Below the pieces are notes generated by a model. The model saw only the letters and a list, made by a program, of their open reading frames with translations. It had not been told where the DNA came from and ran no database searches. A DNA stretch of 64,000 nt from Gnetum montanum. Its lineage: Eukaryota; Streptophyta; Gnetopsida; Gnetales; Gnetaceae. A program made the position numbers and the translations under genes. The stretch is taken from the NCBI GenBank assembly GCA_015680685.1, contig MNCI01002977.1, positions 275,596 to 339,595 of the forward strand, read 5' to 3'. Below are positions 34,721 through 46,880 of the stretch, in pieces. Every line of letters begins with the position of its first letter. Positions within the stretch are counted from its first letter, which is position 1.

Positions 34721-35200
34721 TCATTGGACCGATCCCTTCGTTGCATGATTAATGCATGCATGAATAGGCGCTTCATCTTCAGAGGTTATAACTTCTGAAC
34801 CTTGTTCCATGCCTATGTTGCTAATTGCTTGCGTTACCACTCCATCACCGTGGATTATCACCTCCCTACCTGCATATGGTATGTGGATTTCCTGGTGTAT
34901 AGGCGAGGAGACAGCCCTAAGTTGTGGTAACCACGATCTTCCCAATATCAGGTTAAACCTGGGCATTTCTTCGACCATGATGAATGTTGCATCTATGGGG
35001 AACTGGTCCCCTGCTATGAAGTTTACATGAACTGTGCCCTTCACTAGGATGCGTGCCCCATTGAAGGACCTCAGACACGATGTCGCTATTGGTTTAATCT
35101 AGTTTACCAATCCCAACTTATCTATAATAGGGAAGGAAATGACATTTGTGGCAGCCCCATCATCGACGTGTATCCTTCAAATCCGGTGTTGGACGACCCA
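34721..35200 (-). pseudogene. Tat-2 aspartic protease
   Basis: The active-site segment near 35130-35175 reads HVDDGAATNVISFPIIDKLG: DDG instead of D[S/T]G, as in element C. After a stop: SFNGARILVKGTVHVNF, then FNLILGRSWLPQLRAVSSPI and HQEIHIPYAGREVIIHG. Length and motif order match the other Tat-like copies. Inactive because of stops. Confidence 0.8.
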
Positions 35201-38200
35201 AATTGTGATGAAGAGAGGTGCCATAGTCACTTGACCTCCTTTGGGATCTTCCTTAATGGTGTTGCTACTAGAAGTTAATTGAGGTATTGTAGACTCTGTG
35301 GGTACAGAGGGGAGTATGACCGAGTGGATCGCTTCCTCTTCAGCTAGCATGTTTTTGTCAACCAGAATCACCGTTAACATGCGGACTAGAGCCTCGTAGT
35401 GGGGTATAGATGTCATGACTATGTCGTACAAGCTCAATGTAGCATTTTTCTACTTTAGGGCTTGCCCGACCTAGGTGAGGGTATCCAAGAAGTCTTAGCC
35501 ACCCACCTTTTTAACACTTTCCTCTTCTTCGATTCATCCTAGAAGACAAATCTCTCAAGGAGAGACGACCTCAGACCTAGGTTTAGATCCTTGTCGACAA
35601 GGTAATGCAAGTTGTCTAATCGTGTTGACCTTCATCTTAGGTGAAGAAGATGCAAATGCGAGGGGCAAAGATGTAGGTTTGGGGATACTCTTGACAGTAC
35701 TTCCGTTTGACGTCTCACCCACCAAGTAGGCTTCTCACCTTATGGGGCGAGGAGGTTGTTTAATGATGTTGCAGGGGAGAGGGGCTATTGAAGACATTGG
35801 TCCCCTAATGATGAATGGAGCTAGAGGTGTTAATTGACGAGACTGCATGGCCTCACCAGCGGGTGATACGAAGGTAGATGCCCATGCTGGGACTTTCAAG
35901 ATAAAGAGTGGCTATGAGCTCAGACCAACCATTGGTGGTGTTGGTGCACTACGCTAAGGCACATGGATCACAAAAGGCTGGTGGGGTGGCATGGGATCAT
36001 TGTCAATGCCAATGGCATTGATTACATAACCAACATTATTGGCATTGAGGGGATCTATGTAGACATACATAGATTGATTTTCAGGGCGTACTAGGTTGCT
36101 TTCTTCCAGCATCAGCTTCCCTAGATCGATCAATCCTTGGATGTCATCCTACAACAATAGAGAATAATCCGTGGTGTGACCACATAGTTGGTGGTAGTCA
36201 CAAAACTTTTCCAGCCTGAAACCCCTAGGAACTGGAGGCTCATTGGGTAGGGCCAAAGAGAGATTCCTAATGAGCTCACAGTAGCATTGGTGTATTGCAT
36301 TTTCTTCTTTTTACATCTGCTTCTGTTGGATGTATTCCACTGCCAATAGTTGCTTCAGGAGTTCTAAAGTTTTAAGAGGCAATGTGGTGTATTTCGAGTG
36401 ATATTTACGCTTAAGGTTTGGTCTAGTGTATGAAAATGTCTCAGGCGCAGATGCAGTAGGTTACGGTGTTTGGCCTAGTTTGGGCGCAGGGTTAGCCGCA
36501 TGCAGGGCTAGTTTCTTGTTATTCTTGCTACCATTGCTACTAGGCTTAGGTTTGGCCTCGGTTGCCACAGCGTCCACTATGGTTGTTGAGGCCTTACCTT
36601 TGTCCTTTTTTGCAAAGGTGTTCTTATAAGCGATGTAGGCTAGGTCTTTGCTTACTTCGGCCGTGTCTTGTATGCTTTTAGTCTGAGCGAAAGCCTGACT
36701 CAGAGAGTGTGGAGCAAGGTAATATAGTTTGGACTTGATGAAGTCATTTATTGCACCTGTAAAGATGGCTAACAAGTGAGCCTCCGCGATGGGCTCATGG
36801 ATTTCGTTAAGGGTCACGCTCCAACGTTGGATATATTTTTGGACTGGTTCTAGCCGGTCTTTTTTCATGCTCATCAGCTAGTCCAACGTGGTTTCTAGCT
36901 TCAAGTTGTACTTGAAGCGTGTCACGAACTAGGTTAAGAGTTCTTCCAAAGTTGAAATGAATGAACATGGCAACGCGTGGTACCAATCTAGGGCTTTTCT
37001 GGCTAGGGACATGGCGAAGACACGAATGATCGTATGTGGCCATTGTTGCAATAGCAAAGACTCTGACTAGAAAGTGACAAGATGTGCATTGGGATCTCCC
37101 TCCCCATCATACTTTGTGAAGTGCAGAAGAGGCATCTCAGGTGGTAATGTTAGAGTAGGGATTGTAGGGCTGATAGGGTTGTCCTGGTAAAAGTCCATGA
37201 CTTGCATCGTGTCAGACCCAATAGCTTTGAGATGTTTCATTTCCTTAGTAAGGGTCTAAATGAGCTGAAATGCTTGGTCCAGACCTGATGACGTTGTAGG
37301 TAATTGAGGGACCATAGATGTGGCTCCCAAATGCGGCATGGTGGCAGTGGCAATTTGACCCATCGACGGTGCTATTGGGACCACCCCCGCTAAAGGTGCT
37401 TTTGGATAGACTATTTGGGTTACCGACAGTACAAACCATGACATCGTGCTTGGATGTACCATTTGTGGGGTTGAGTAGGTCTGAGGGCGAACGTAATGAG
37501 ACATCTGCGATGGTTGTAGAATAGATGAAATGGCCAACGAGGTCCACCACGTGGACGGGCCTTGGCCCGCCACAGTGGATGGAATAGATGCATACGTAGG
37601 GTTTGACATAGAAGTTATGTATGGTTGCAGAGCAGGTATAGTATGAATATGAGGTAGGGTAGCTGTGATAGATGTGCTACGTACTACAAGGATGCGCTGA
37701 TGAACAACTTGCAGTAGCACGGTTGTTGTGAATGCAACCGGGGAATAAGGGTGATGATATGTTGGGAATGTAGCATGGCTACCTATTGCAGTTGCAGTTG
37801 TAGGTTGCTGAAGTGTTGGCGTGATGACAAAGGGAGTGGTGATAGGCAGCGAGTTGGCCCAGAAGGACTGGGTAGGTGGGACAGAAATGGGGTTGGCTTG
37901 ACCTCCCTCGTCAGATTGGGAATCGAGTTCCTCATGTCCATCTTGAAAGGTGTCATCCTAGTTGGACACTATGTCTTGTTGCTCCCTAAGCCTGGTCAAC
38001 TAGATTAGTTGATCTAGAAGCCTTTGGTATGCTTGTGTTAAAGGCAAAGAAATGTCGGGGGTAGGAACGAATTCCTTCCTGTTGCAGTAAGCGATCTCGA
38101 AGCTACGTTTTTCTTCGAGTTCATGTAAATCAAAGGGTAGATTAGCCTGCACCTTCGCACAAAGGAAATTGTAACGCTCGTGTTGCTAGGACAATCCCTT

Positions 38201-38338
38201 AGGTCCTCAATTTTGGATTCTGAGAGACCGGCATGCTTCTTGCGTTGGATTCAGCAGTTGTTCGGCACCAGTAGTGCCTTGGACCGCGAAGGGCACCTCC
38301 GTGTTGAAGGTGTCAATAGTGGTGGTGGCGGAAGCCAT
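35201..38338 (-). pseudogene. Tat-2 gag and gag-protease linker
   Basis: The ATG at 38338 opens MASATTTIDTFNTEVPFAVQ. Then CAKVQANLPFDLHELEEKRS and RKEFVPTPDISLPL. A Pro/Thr/Ser/Gln-rich middle (37256-37720) follows, then LDQAFQLI, VMDFYQDNPISP, TKYDGEGDPNAHLVTF and RKALDWYHALP. The core piece is 36461-36874 (NEIHEPIAEAHLLAIFTGAI, SKLYYLAPHSLSQAF). The linker 35177-35437 includes ALVRMLTVILVDKNML. Structural precursor of the particle. At least six stops, mostly TAG. Confidence 0.87.
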
Positions 38339-38399
38339 TGATAAGCAAGTGATTATGCAAAAAATTCAAGAAGTGTAGAAGAATAGAAGGATTGAAAAA

Positions 38400-39250
38400 G
38401 TAATAAAAGGTCGCTTTACGTCTTGCCGGATTCTGAAGGAATTGTCGAGGTGACCGATCTGTACCACACAAAGCATAAACAACCTCAAAGGATGTCACGT
38501 TTATGCCAGTGCACGATGAGGTGTAGAGCACATGCAAGACTATTGTAGGAAAAGTTTAGTTGACAAGCGATCAAGAAGGCTTTATGTCCCGCAGGTTCCT
38601 GGAGGAACCGTTGAGGTGACTGACTTGCACCACACAAGGTGTAAACAACCTCAAAGGGTGTCACATTTATGCCTGTGCGATCTAGGGTGTAGAGCATGTG
38701 AAAGACTACTATAAAAGGAAAGTCAAGTTAAATCATTGTCGGAAGTCTTTATGTCTCATAGGGTTCCGGAGGAATTGTCGAGGTGACTGATCTACACCAT
38801 ACGATGCGTAAACAACACAAATGGGTGTCAAGTCTATGCTAATGGAAGCCAGGGTGTGGAAGGCTTACAAGACTACCATAAGATGAGAAAATTAACTAGC
38901 GACCAATTTGGATTTATGTCTCGTAGGATCCCTGAGGGACCGTCGAGGTGACTGGTCTGTACCACATGGGATGGGGTACAGAACGTAGGCAAGATAACTG
39001 TAGGATGGGCAAGCTAACTAGCAATCAGGTAGGCTTTCCGGGACCATCGAAGTGACCAATCTGTACCACATGAGATGGGGTGCAGAACACATGGAAGAAA
39101 ACCATAGAATGAGCTAGTTAACCGATGTTCGGAGGCTTTGTGTTCTGTAGGGTTTCAGAGGAACCGTCGAGGCAATCGATCTGCACCGCACAAAGAGTAA
39201 ACAACCGCAAGAGGGTGTCACATTTACGCTCATGTGTACCAGGGTGTAGA
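38400..39250 (-). repeat. About 166-bp tandem repeat in Tat-2 leader
   Basis: Units carrying (C/T)YGTCGAGGTGACYGATCTG, TACCACAC and GTGTCACATTTATGCC begin at about 38443, 38608, 38774, 38940, 39044 and 39163. The first four are 165-167 bp apart; the last two are shortened. The array lies between primer site and gag. The short minus-strand ORFs in it (LYT..TGINVT.FEVVY) simply repeat with the unit. Confidence 0.88.
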
Positions 39251-39292
39251 AGGCTCATAGAACTACCATGACATGTAGAAAAGGCACCAAAA

Positions 39293-39311
39293 GTCCCTCC
39301 TTCTAGTGCCA
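39293..39311 (-). promoter_or_regulatory. Tat-2 primer-binding site candidate
   Basis: The minus strand reads TGGCACTAGAAGGAGGGAC, six bases after the 5' LTR end. Tat-1 has the same string with two changes (10922-10904). No tRNA assigned. Confidence 0.7.
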
Positions 39312-39317
39312 GAAAAC

Positions 39318-41021
39318 TATAGCGACCAAAAACATCAGTGGCTGGAAGAACACCGGGGGTTGGCGGGTGCAACAGTTCCAACCCCGTATCTGCAGGAGGG
39401 CCATGCTGGGTGTGTACAGACAGGGGGTGCCCTGAATGGTCTAGTTGATTAGACAAGGACTTACATTGGCGTCAATATAGCCTTTTGCAACGTAAATAAT
39501 GTGAAATGTGAGATAATGCTTAAGGGTAAATGAAGCAGGGGAGAAACTGTAAAAATGCAACAGTAATACAAAGTAATTCTTAAAGGTGAATAAGACAGAA
39601 AATAATGCAAATACGATATAAAAAATGAGAGATAAAGTAAAGTGTGGTTAGAAACATGCACCGCTCCAAAGCTACAAACTCGTTCGGTCAGGATGGATAC
39701 AATCAACTGCACAGCGTGATGGAGTGCAAAAATCCCGAGGGTAACCAAGGCATGCCGAGTGAAAAGAGCTATGTGCTCAGATGCAGACTCATGTACAAAC
39801 AATGCGGGGTTCTACCAAGGTGGTAGAATGGATAGAACGACCTGACGCTAGTCGAGAGAGACTCGCTATTTACAGTGTTAGACAGATGACTTTGATATTA
39901 CAATGCTAGAGAGAAGGGAAATCTTTGTTTTAGAATTTCAAAGTTCCCACCACTTGGAAATTGTCTGCTTCAAGAAAGATGCGAATTCATTTGAAATTGC
40001 CAACTTTGAAAATTGTGGGCTTTTTTACATGTTGTTTGCTGGGGTATTTATAGGACATGAGGGCGTGCAAAATGGGTGGTTTGAATGTTATGTGCCTCAG
40101 GCCTTGCTTGTTTTGCTAGCGCCACTTGTGTCATTTATGACCATTGGACCTACAAGACCATTGCGATGCGAACTTGTATGCAATAACTACAATCCTACTA
40201 CACCGTAATTGTACCGTCATCATTTGGAGACATGTGCCAATGGTCTGATTAGCTGGAGTGCATTGATGTCGCACAAACACCTGTATGCCTTTCTATGCTT
40301 TGTGACGTAGCATGCTTGGTGTAGCATAGCACTTTGTCACATGTTTTGCTATATGTCACATGCTTGCTATGCTATGCCTCACTACGTAGCGTAGCGTGGC
40401 GTAGCAACTTGCATTAGTCGCAAAAGCTTTGCTGATTTGTAAACCTTGTCTCCTGCGACGCAAGTCTTGCGAACTCCGTTGACTCCGCCTTTCGAACTAC
40501 CTTCTGTCTCTTTCGTAGGATTTCTATGCCTTGTTGTGCCATGTAGCTCAGCATAGCATAGCAGCAGACATGGTCCGCCGCTTCCTGATGGGAAGGGACA
40601 TCACTGCAGAACTCAAAATTGGGCAAGGGGAGTGGGTAGTGAAGTCATTGCCATGCTACACTGTGTGGCATCACGTAGCGTAGCACTTTTTTCTGCCATC
40701 ATCTTTTGAAGCTTGCTACGCTACATAGTGTAGCGTAGCGTAGTAGGCTTCGTGACTTAGAAAACTTGCCGAACTATTTCTTGCACATCTAGAATGCTGC
40801 TGTAGATTCTGCACACTATTTTTGAGTAGGCTACTAGCTATTTAGGCTACTTTGGTGGGCAGGTAGGATGGTACAGAACTTGTCCATGCTCAAAGTAGAA
40901 AATTTTCCAAATTAGTCGACTTGGACTCAGAACATTCTCTTCCCAATGAACTGCCATAGTGCTGCACAGACTGCAAGAGCCTGGTGAAGCAAGGATGACC
41001 CCGCATTTTTAGGTTGTTTCA
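39318..41021 (-). repeat. Tat-2 5' LTR
   Basis: 1704 bp; plus-order start TATAGCGACC (canonical TG changed to TA), end GTTGTTTCA. The minus-strand TATAAATACCCC at about 40050 is the likely promoter box. The U3 holds repeated CTACGTAGCGTAGC-like palindromic strings (40310-40400, 40660-40745). Confidence 0.93.
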
Positions 41022-41489
41022 TTACTGGGATCACCACGTGTAATGCATGTGCTTGAAGTGTTCGTACTGAGGCACTTAACTAGGAGGAAAGGATTGAGGG
41101 AGAAAGAAATAAATAACAAATAATAAATAACAGTAAAGAAAATCATAATTAGCCTATTCCATGCACTGTAAGGTTTATCCAAAAAGCTCTTCTTTATTAC
41201 CGTATACAAACTTGTGTTCAGGTACAATGTTTGCTTGAATAAAGATCCATTCACTTTGCGACTCCTACTGCGGGCACATGGAAAATATTCTATCTCTAGA
41301 GTGATCAATCTACCAGAGTTTCCCTATTGTCTAGCCTAGGATGAGGAAAAAAGGGAGAGCTGCCTCTTATTTATAGATATGACAACGCACCGCGATATCG
41401 CATACGCGATATTGCATGGGTCGCGATATTGCGTACGCGATATTGCTGCCGTCACGATATCACATCCCTCGCGATATCGCGTCCCATCA
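41022..41489 (-). repeat. Element B 3' LTR, second segment (U3)
   Basis: Opens with the TTACT target duplication of Tat-2, then GGGATCACCACGTG as at 47241. In minus orientation a TATAAATAAGAGGCAGC promoter box lies at about 41370, and an AATAAAG signal near 41200. 41391-41485 is a cluster of GCGATATCGC-type palindromes. Ends CCCATCA. Confidence 0.92.
41391..41485 (-). repeat. GCGATATCGC palindrome cluster in B U3 (left LTR)
   Basis: Seven copies of RCGATATYGC or close variants in about 95 bp, alternating with GTACGC/CATACGC links. The core GCGATATCGC is a perfect palindrome. The right LTR has the matching cluster at 47602-47730. Confidence 0.9.
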
Positions 41490-43390
41490 TACCCCCATGA
41501 CTAAATGAAAAATCATCCTCGGGTTCCTTACAATAACTGGGAAGGTATGGGATTATTGACTCAAAAGAAACTCATGGGATGACATGTGAACGGATCATCA
41601 TTACAAGACTTGACAAAATTGGTGTTCATGACAACAAGGGTGAACACCTTATTACATTGACATCAGGCCTTAGTTGGCATCTGAGAAAGAGAAAGAGAGA
41701 AAGAAGTGTTGTTGTTGCCAATGCCAAGATTGCACCTTCAATTGTCCATCCGTAAGTGCATCATTGATCTTATTCCTTGCATAGCTGCTTCATCACCGCT
41801 CCATTCCAAGTGTTCCTTCTAGATTCGGTCCGTTGTCGTATGATTGCCATCTACACACACAACACAATCTTATATTAGCAAGGGTAAATGAATCATCATG
41901 TAATTGATACCTTGCTATGGTGTAAGTCCATTGGCTAGGTTGTGGTATGGCTGATTGCGAATCTAGAGATGTATTAAGAGTGACTACCGAAGGTGTAGGG
42001 GTTAGGAAAGAAATCAAAAAAATTGGGGCTAGTAAAAAATTGAAAAAATTGAGCCCTGTACCCCCATGACTAATCACAAACCTTCGGTAGCATTAGAATG
42101 GAGAAAGAAAAGGAATAAGAAAGATAGATAAAAAGGGAAAACTATGACATCGATGAAATGGATGTCAAGATGGGAATGAACAAAATAAAATTAATTGCAA
42201 AAATGTTAGGGAAAAGAAATTAACAAGTGCACCAAATAGGAATGTTAGTGGGTCCTCCCCAAAGTAAGTTCATACCCTGACAAACCCACATTCAAAGAGT
42301 CCATAGGCTCTAGGAATGTCATTTGGAACAAGAGTTAAAGTCTTAACCAGAAGAATTTACCAAAATGAAAACAATGTATCTACCAAGATATACACTAATG
42401 ATACAACCGTCAATCAGGTGAACAATGGAGAGAAGGGTGGAGAGAAAAGAATGGAATGGAATCCCAAGAGCAAGGTGGTGTACATACCCTTGTGGATTTT
42501 ATGATTAATGTGACTTGGTAAATCTCATCCCAACTTTGGCCTCAAACCAACCACATCCAGTGACTTTGCATCAATGCATTTGGCCAATCCATCCCCTTGT
42601 GTAATAAGAATGCACCTCCAAAGAGCCACCACCATTTTGACGAAATAAGGAGGAGAGAATGGGAAGCGAGAAGGGCCTTATTTAGAGGGAACATTTTTAG
42701 TTCCATAACGAGTGCTTGTATCCCAAGAGATTATTTTTGTCTAAGGGGTGTGCTTTGAATTCTTACTTTTTTTTGTTTTATGTTTTTATGCATGAGAACT
42801 ACAGCATGCAAAGACTTCTTATTTTTATTGACTCAGCTTTCGATAATTAGGTAACATCGGAAAAACAAGAAAACTCAAGAAGAAAACATCCAAGCACCCA
42901 GAAGCACGGCCAACACAAATGCATCAAGTTCCCTTGAAGTCACACCCTTTTCAATCCTTGAGTCCTTCCTTAGTGTGAGAAATTCTCAGTCACCAATTCG
43001 TTAGAGTTCTTATTAAGAAAGGGACTGTACATTGCCAAGTTGAGAGAGACCATAGAAACTGGTGGATGGATGGATGAAGTGAACTCATTACCTACCATAT
43101 CATAAGAACATACATTAGTATCAACATCATAACTTAAAGGTAAAAATCAAACATTGGTAATCAATATGAAAAATAGTTCATACCATCATTCCGAATACTT
43201 ATTGGGTGACAAACTTACAAGGTGGATCACACGCACACACGCACACACACAAAATGGAAAAGTATAATGATGTTGTAAAATAAAATAAAGAAAAGTTAAA
43301 GAAATTTGTAAAACAAAAAGGTGTAAAACAAAAATGTCTAAGACAAAAATGCGTAAGAAAAAAATTAAAAAGAACTGAGGACCTCGATTT
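41490..43390 (-). other. Element B 3' region
   Basis: Next to the LTR the minus strand reads CATGGGGGTA (41499-41490), a polypurine-type primer. The remainder has no domain. Parts of 42700-43000 match the 3' region of D (48880-49260) in reverse orientation, for example the motifs around AGGGTGTGACTTCAAGGG. A (CA)n-type run is at 43230-43250. The pol deletion joint lies near 43380-43400. Confidence 0.65.
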
Positions 43391-44130
43391 ATTAGCATAG
43401 GTGGCCATCTCCCCCATGACTGAATTGCAAGGGATAGATCCAAAATAATGAACACCTATTTGAATTTCTTAGAAGTGCCCAACTTCTCCCCATTGATGTC
43501 CTTAGATTAAGGGGTGGAAGTTGGCAACGCTCATATTCCAGTGTGTCTATGCCTTCGTTGTTAACATGAGTTGCTGCCTCAGTTCGTTCCATGCATATTA
43601 AGTTGCTCTTCCTAGTAGCTATCAACCATGGGGTGTCTACTACTGGTGTGTGGTTGCTACATACAGGCGCTTTTGAATTTGTGTTTCTTGGGCACATCGA
43701 TTACATGGAAGAGATGCTAAACATTCTTCCATGTCATCATCCTTTGAGTCACTGTATGTGATGCATGGAACTCTCTTCTTCTCGATCTTTCTGTAAATGT
43801 TTATCTTAGATATTTGCAAGGAAAGATCACGGATCCCTAGGTACGCATCTACTGTACTTAGCCACGGCCTTCCCATTATAATTGGGAAGCCCCCTTCGTT
43901 GTTGTTAACTTCAATCACTAGGAAATCCACTGGGTAGGACCAACCACACCCAGTGATAACGATGTCTTCCACCAATCCCAAGGGAATGGTGATGGACTAG
44001 TTTGCCAGCTCTAGTTGAATCTTGCTCTTCTTAAGTTGGGGCAGGTTCTAGACATGATACATCTCTCATGAAATTAAGTTGACTCTGGAACCTGAGTCAA
44101 GAAGAGCCTTATGTGGTTTTTTCCTAGTGA
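43391..44130 (-). pseudogene. Element B aspartic protease and truncated connector
   Basis: Active site KALLDSGSRVNLIS, the only canonical DSG among the gypsy proteases here, at about 44060-44110, followed at once by a stop. 43640-43981: VEDIVITGCGWSYPVDFLVI, FPIIMGRPWLSTVDAYLGI and KIEKKRVPCITYSD. A connector (43392-43697) resembles D at 24600-24780. Pol then stops: no RT, RNase H or integrase follows. Confidence 0.85.
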
Positions 44131-44399
44131 TTTGTAAATAGATTAAAGGGCTCCCAGGATCAGATAGTTTCCTGGGAAGGTGGCCTACTTTGATCTAGTC
44201 TATTATGGTATGCATTAACATAACCGTATGCATACAACTATGATGTTGGACTCAAGGGTGCTCCGAAGTGTTAGATGGTGGAGGAGTGTACATGGGCTCA
44301 ACCATTTTTTTTGCGAGAGTTTGTTTGGGATTTTGGTTCTAAAGAGGGATCTTCTCTTTTTATAGTTGTTTGAACTAGCAACAGGTTGAATATTTACTG

Positions 44400-46736
44400 C
44401 TCTTGTAGTGTGGCGTTGCTGCGGTTGAGTGGGGAGTTCCCCTTACATTGTTGGAGCAAGTTGTATGGGAACTACAAGTGGAAGAGGTGTGGATGGAGTT
44501 GGATGGTGGTAAGTATGTGGGGTGCCTCCTAGAGGAGAAGGAGTCCTCCTAAAGTACTCCCAAACTTGGTAGTGACGTTGGAAAGTTGTGTGACCCATAG
44601 AGTCACTTGAAGAAACCGATTGCTGCACATAATAGCTGTAAGGATCAGGTTGCCGGTAAGGGTACTGTTGTGTTGGCAGTGGCATCCCCATGACTGTGGG
44701 TATGGCCACTGTTGATGTTGTCTGATGGATTGTGATGGAGTTTCACTTGGATAGTATGTTAGTGGTTGGTGGAACTACCTTGGGTTACCTTGGGGATAAG
44801 GTAAGCTTTGGGGTGTTTGCTGTTGGTTAAGTCTCGGATTAAGTGCATACACCCCAAACTCTTGTAGATGTAAGATGATTGGACAACATCCCTTAGGATG
44901 GTCATAGTGGCAGATCTCACATCCACTGTCATCATCTATGTCTAAATCCACAACCTCATCAAAGATAGTAATTTTCCCCTTATCCTTGTTATGTGCAGGG
45001 CCTAAATCTCTCCGCTTTGTCTTGTTCCTATCACTACTTCATTCCTCCTTAGACTCTTCCACAATTTTTAAGACAGTTTTAAGTCTAGATTCTAAGGAAT
45101 CCCATAATTGGTCTACCTTGGCCGATACTTCGATTGTTAGTTTTTGAATCAGCAAGGTTTTTTTGTTCACCAACTCTTTGAGTGGTGACTCATCCTCTTC
45201 ATTGCAAAATTTCACTCCCTTCTTTCGAAGAGAGGAATCATGGTTGTATTCTTCCGCACTCTCTCTTTTTCGTAGTTCACCTTTGTCTTTTTCTACTTGT
45301 TCAAACAAGTGATGTATCTTATGGGATCTAAGCTCTGATAATCTCCCTTGGGCATAAGTCCCAAGGGTTCTTCAAGTCTCATGCCTTAGCCCATCTACGA
45401 TGTGATGGAGTTGATCCCACTGTGCGTATCCATGACCTGGGCAACAATGTAACAATGCGTAGTAGTGGCCCATGGCAGCATCCAACAGTTCATGATTACC
45501 TTTCTTCCATCCTTGGATCTGCTTACGCAAATTAGACACTCTAGAGTATGTTTGATACTTATTGTTGAAGATTTCTAACATCGTACTCCACCTCCTAATG
45601 ATTTTTGGTTCTAAGGATCGGTGCCAACTCTCTGCTTCCTTGATGAGTGTCCTGGGGAAAAACTTTAGTTTTTACCACTTGTTCTCTATGTTTTGCAAGG
45701 CGTAGGCATCATGGAATAACTGTAAATGATGTTGCGGATCAGTGTTGTATCCCCCCTCAAATCGTGGGATGTTGTTCATGTATAAACACTTGATCTGACT
45801 ATCTTTTAAATGCCTTGTTGGAATTCTTACTGCCTCCGTTATGTCGAGCATACTTCGGGTGGCAAGTAGGGATTCTTCATGATCATCTCTCTCATGATGC
45901 CTATGATGTCTTCATTGTTCCCTACTTTTCCTTCGTTCATGCCCTTGTCCTCTCTCTTGACTTTCTCATCGAGGTCTCTCATTTTTCTTACTTTTATCCT
46001 CTCAATTATGCTCTTCATGATTGCTCCTAGAGATGAAAGGAGAGGGTGAATGATGTGAAGAAGGAGAAGAAGAAGGAGAACCATCGCCATGCCAATGTTT
46101 CCTACCTTCTCCTTGGCTACTATGGCCCCAATCGTGATGATGATCTAAGTGCCCGTCCTTGTTATGAGTTGTTGTTCCCTCTGTGAATAGTTGGCATTCA
46201 AGGGGATCAAAACCAGTGTTATGTATCGTTGATCATAGGTTATGATACCCTACCTCCTCACCATTGTTAAGAGGGGGAACATCATTTGATAGAGAAACTG
46301 CTATAATGATTTCATCATCTTCTATTTTGCTAAGGATGTGTAGGCCTTTGCCCTCCAACAGTGTATGTTGGCTCTCCTACCTTGAGTCCCTCATATGTTG
46401 TAAAGCTATGGGATGGTAATCCCTCATGTCAAGATCACCCATAACGTATTCAGCATAGACCTGAGTCATGCTGATTTGTGCCAAAGCACGGAGGAGCATG
46501 TTGGGGACTGCACGATTTGGAGGTAACACTATGTTACCATGCAAGTCTCTCTAGCGCATCTGTTCATCTTGATGGAAGATAAAAGTAAAGTTAGGTATAT
46601 ACTCATCGGGATGGGTATATTCCACCCTATATTGTTGAGGAATTGGTGGATTTAGGTTATGTGTTTTTGATTGTCGACTGTTCTTTGTATTATCGCTAGT
46701 GGGTGAGTTGCTCTTGTGAGAAGAAGATGAAGACAT
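44400..46736 (-). pseudogene. Element B gag
   Basis: The ATG at 46736 begins MSSSSSHKSN. Then EYTHPDEYIPNFTFIFHQDE as in F. Capsid-like core at 45372-45581: IFNNKYQTYSRVSNLRKQI, HCCPGHGYAQWDQLHHIVDG. 45039-45308 is charged with heptad-like spacing (AKVDQLWDSLESRLKTVLKI). Zinc-knuckle-like CEICHYDHPKGCC near 44910, with three residues between the second Cys and His instead of four. Gln/Pro/Tyr-rich tail 44443-44709. Few stops for its age. Confidence 0.85.
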
Positions 46737-46861
46737 TATGTCTTATCGGTGTGCTATTACCATTATATAAATTTTTCTTTAATTAATTAACCCGAAGGTT
46801 TGTTTAGGCTCCCAATGATGTGAGTGATATCCTATGTTCTATTTAGCACATAAACACTTAG

Positions 46862-46879
46862 TCCCCGACAACGGTGCCA
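46862..46879 (-). promoter_or_regulatory. Element B primer-binding site (tRNA-Asp)
   Basis: The minus strand reads TGGCACCGTTGTCGGGGA, one base after the 5' LTR. The complement of plant tRNA-Asp 3' end is TGGCGCCGTTGCCGGGGA; the two differences are both transitions. Confidence 0.88.
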
Positions 46880-46880
46880 A

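Larger units (their letters stand above)
27446..41021 (-). mobile_element. Tat-2: complete Tat-like gypsy element, nested in B
   Basis: 13.6 kb, bounded by LTRs 27446-29106 and 39318-41021, with flanking TTGCT (27441-27445) and TTACT (41022-41026), a 5-bp duplication with one change. Removing it rejoins B's LTR to match the uninterrupted copy at 46881-47736. Minus order: LTR, primer site, leader repeats, gag, protease, spacer, RT, RNase H, archaeal-type RNase H, integrase, 3' repeats, LTR. It is the best-preserved Tat-like copy here, but broken by stops and shifts. Confidence 0.93.

Noticed and set aside
38313-38697. Two overlapping minus ORFs with similar proteins
   Set aside because: They come from adjacent units of the 166-bp leader repeat.
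46862-46879. Possible tRNA-Asp gene end
   Set aside because: Only the 18-nt primer-binding site is present, right after the LTR, with no cloverleaf around it.
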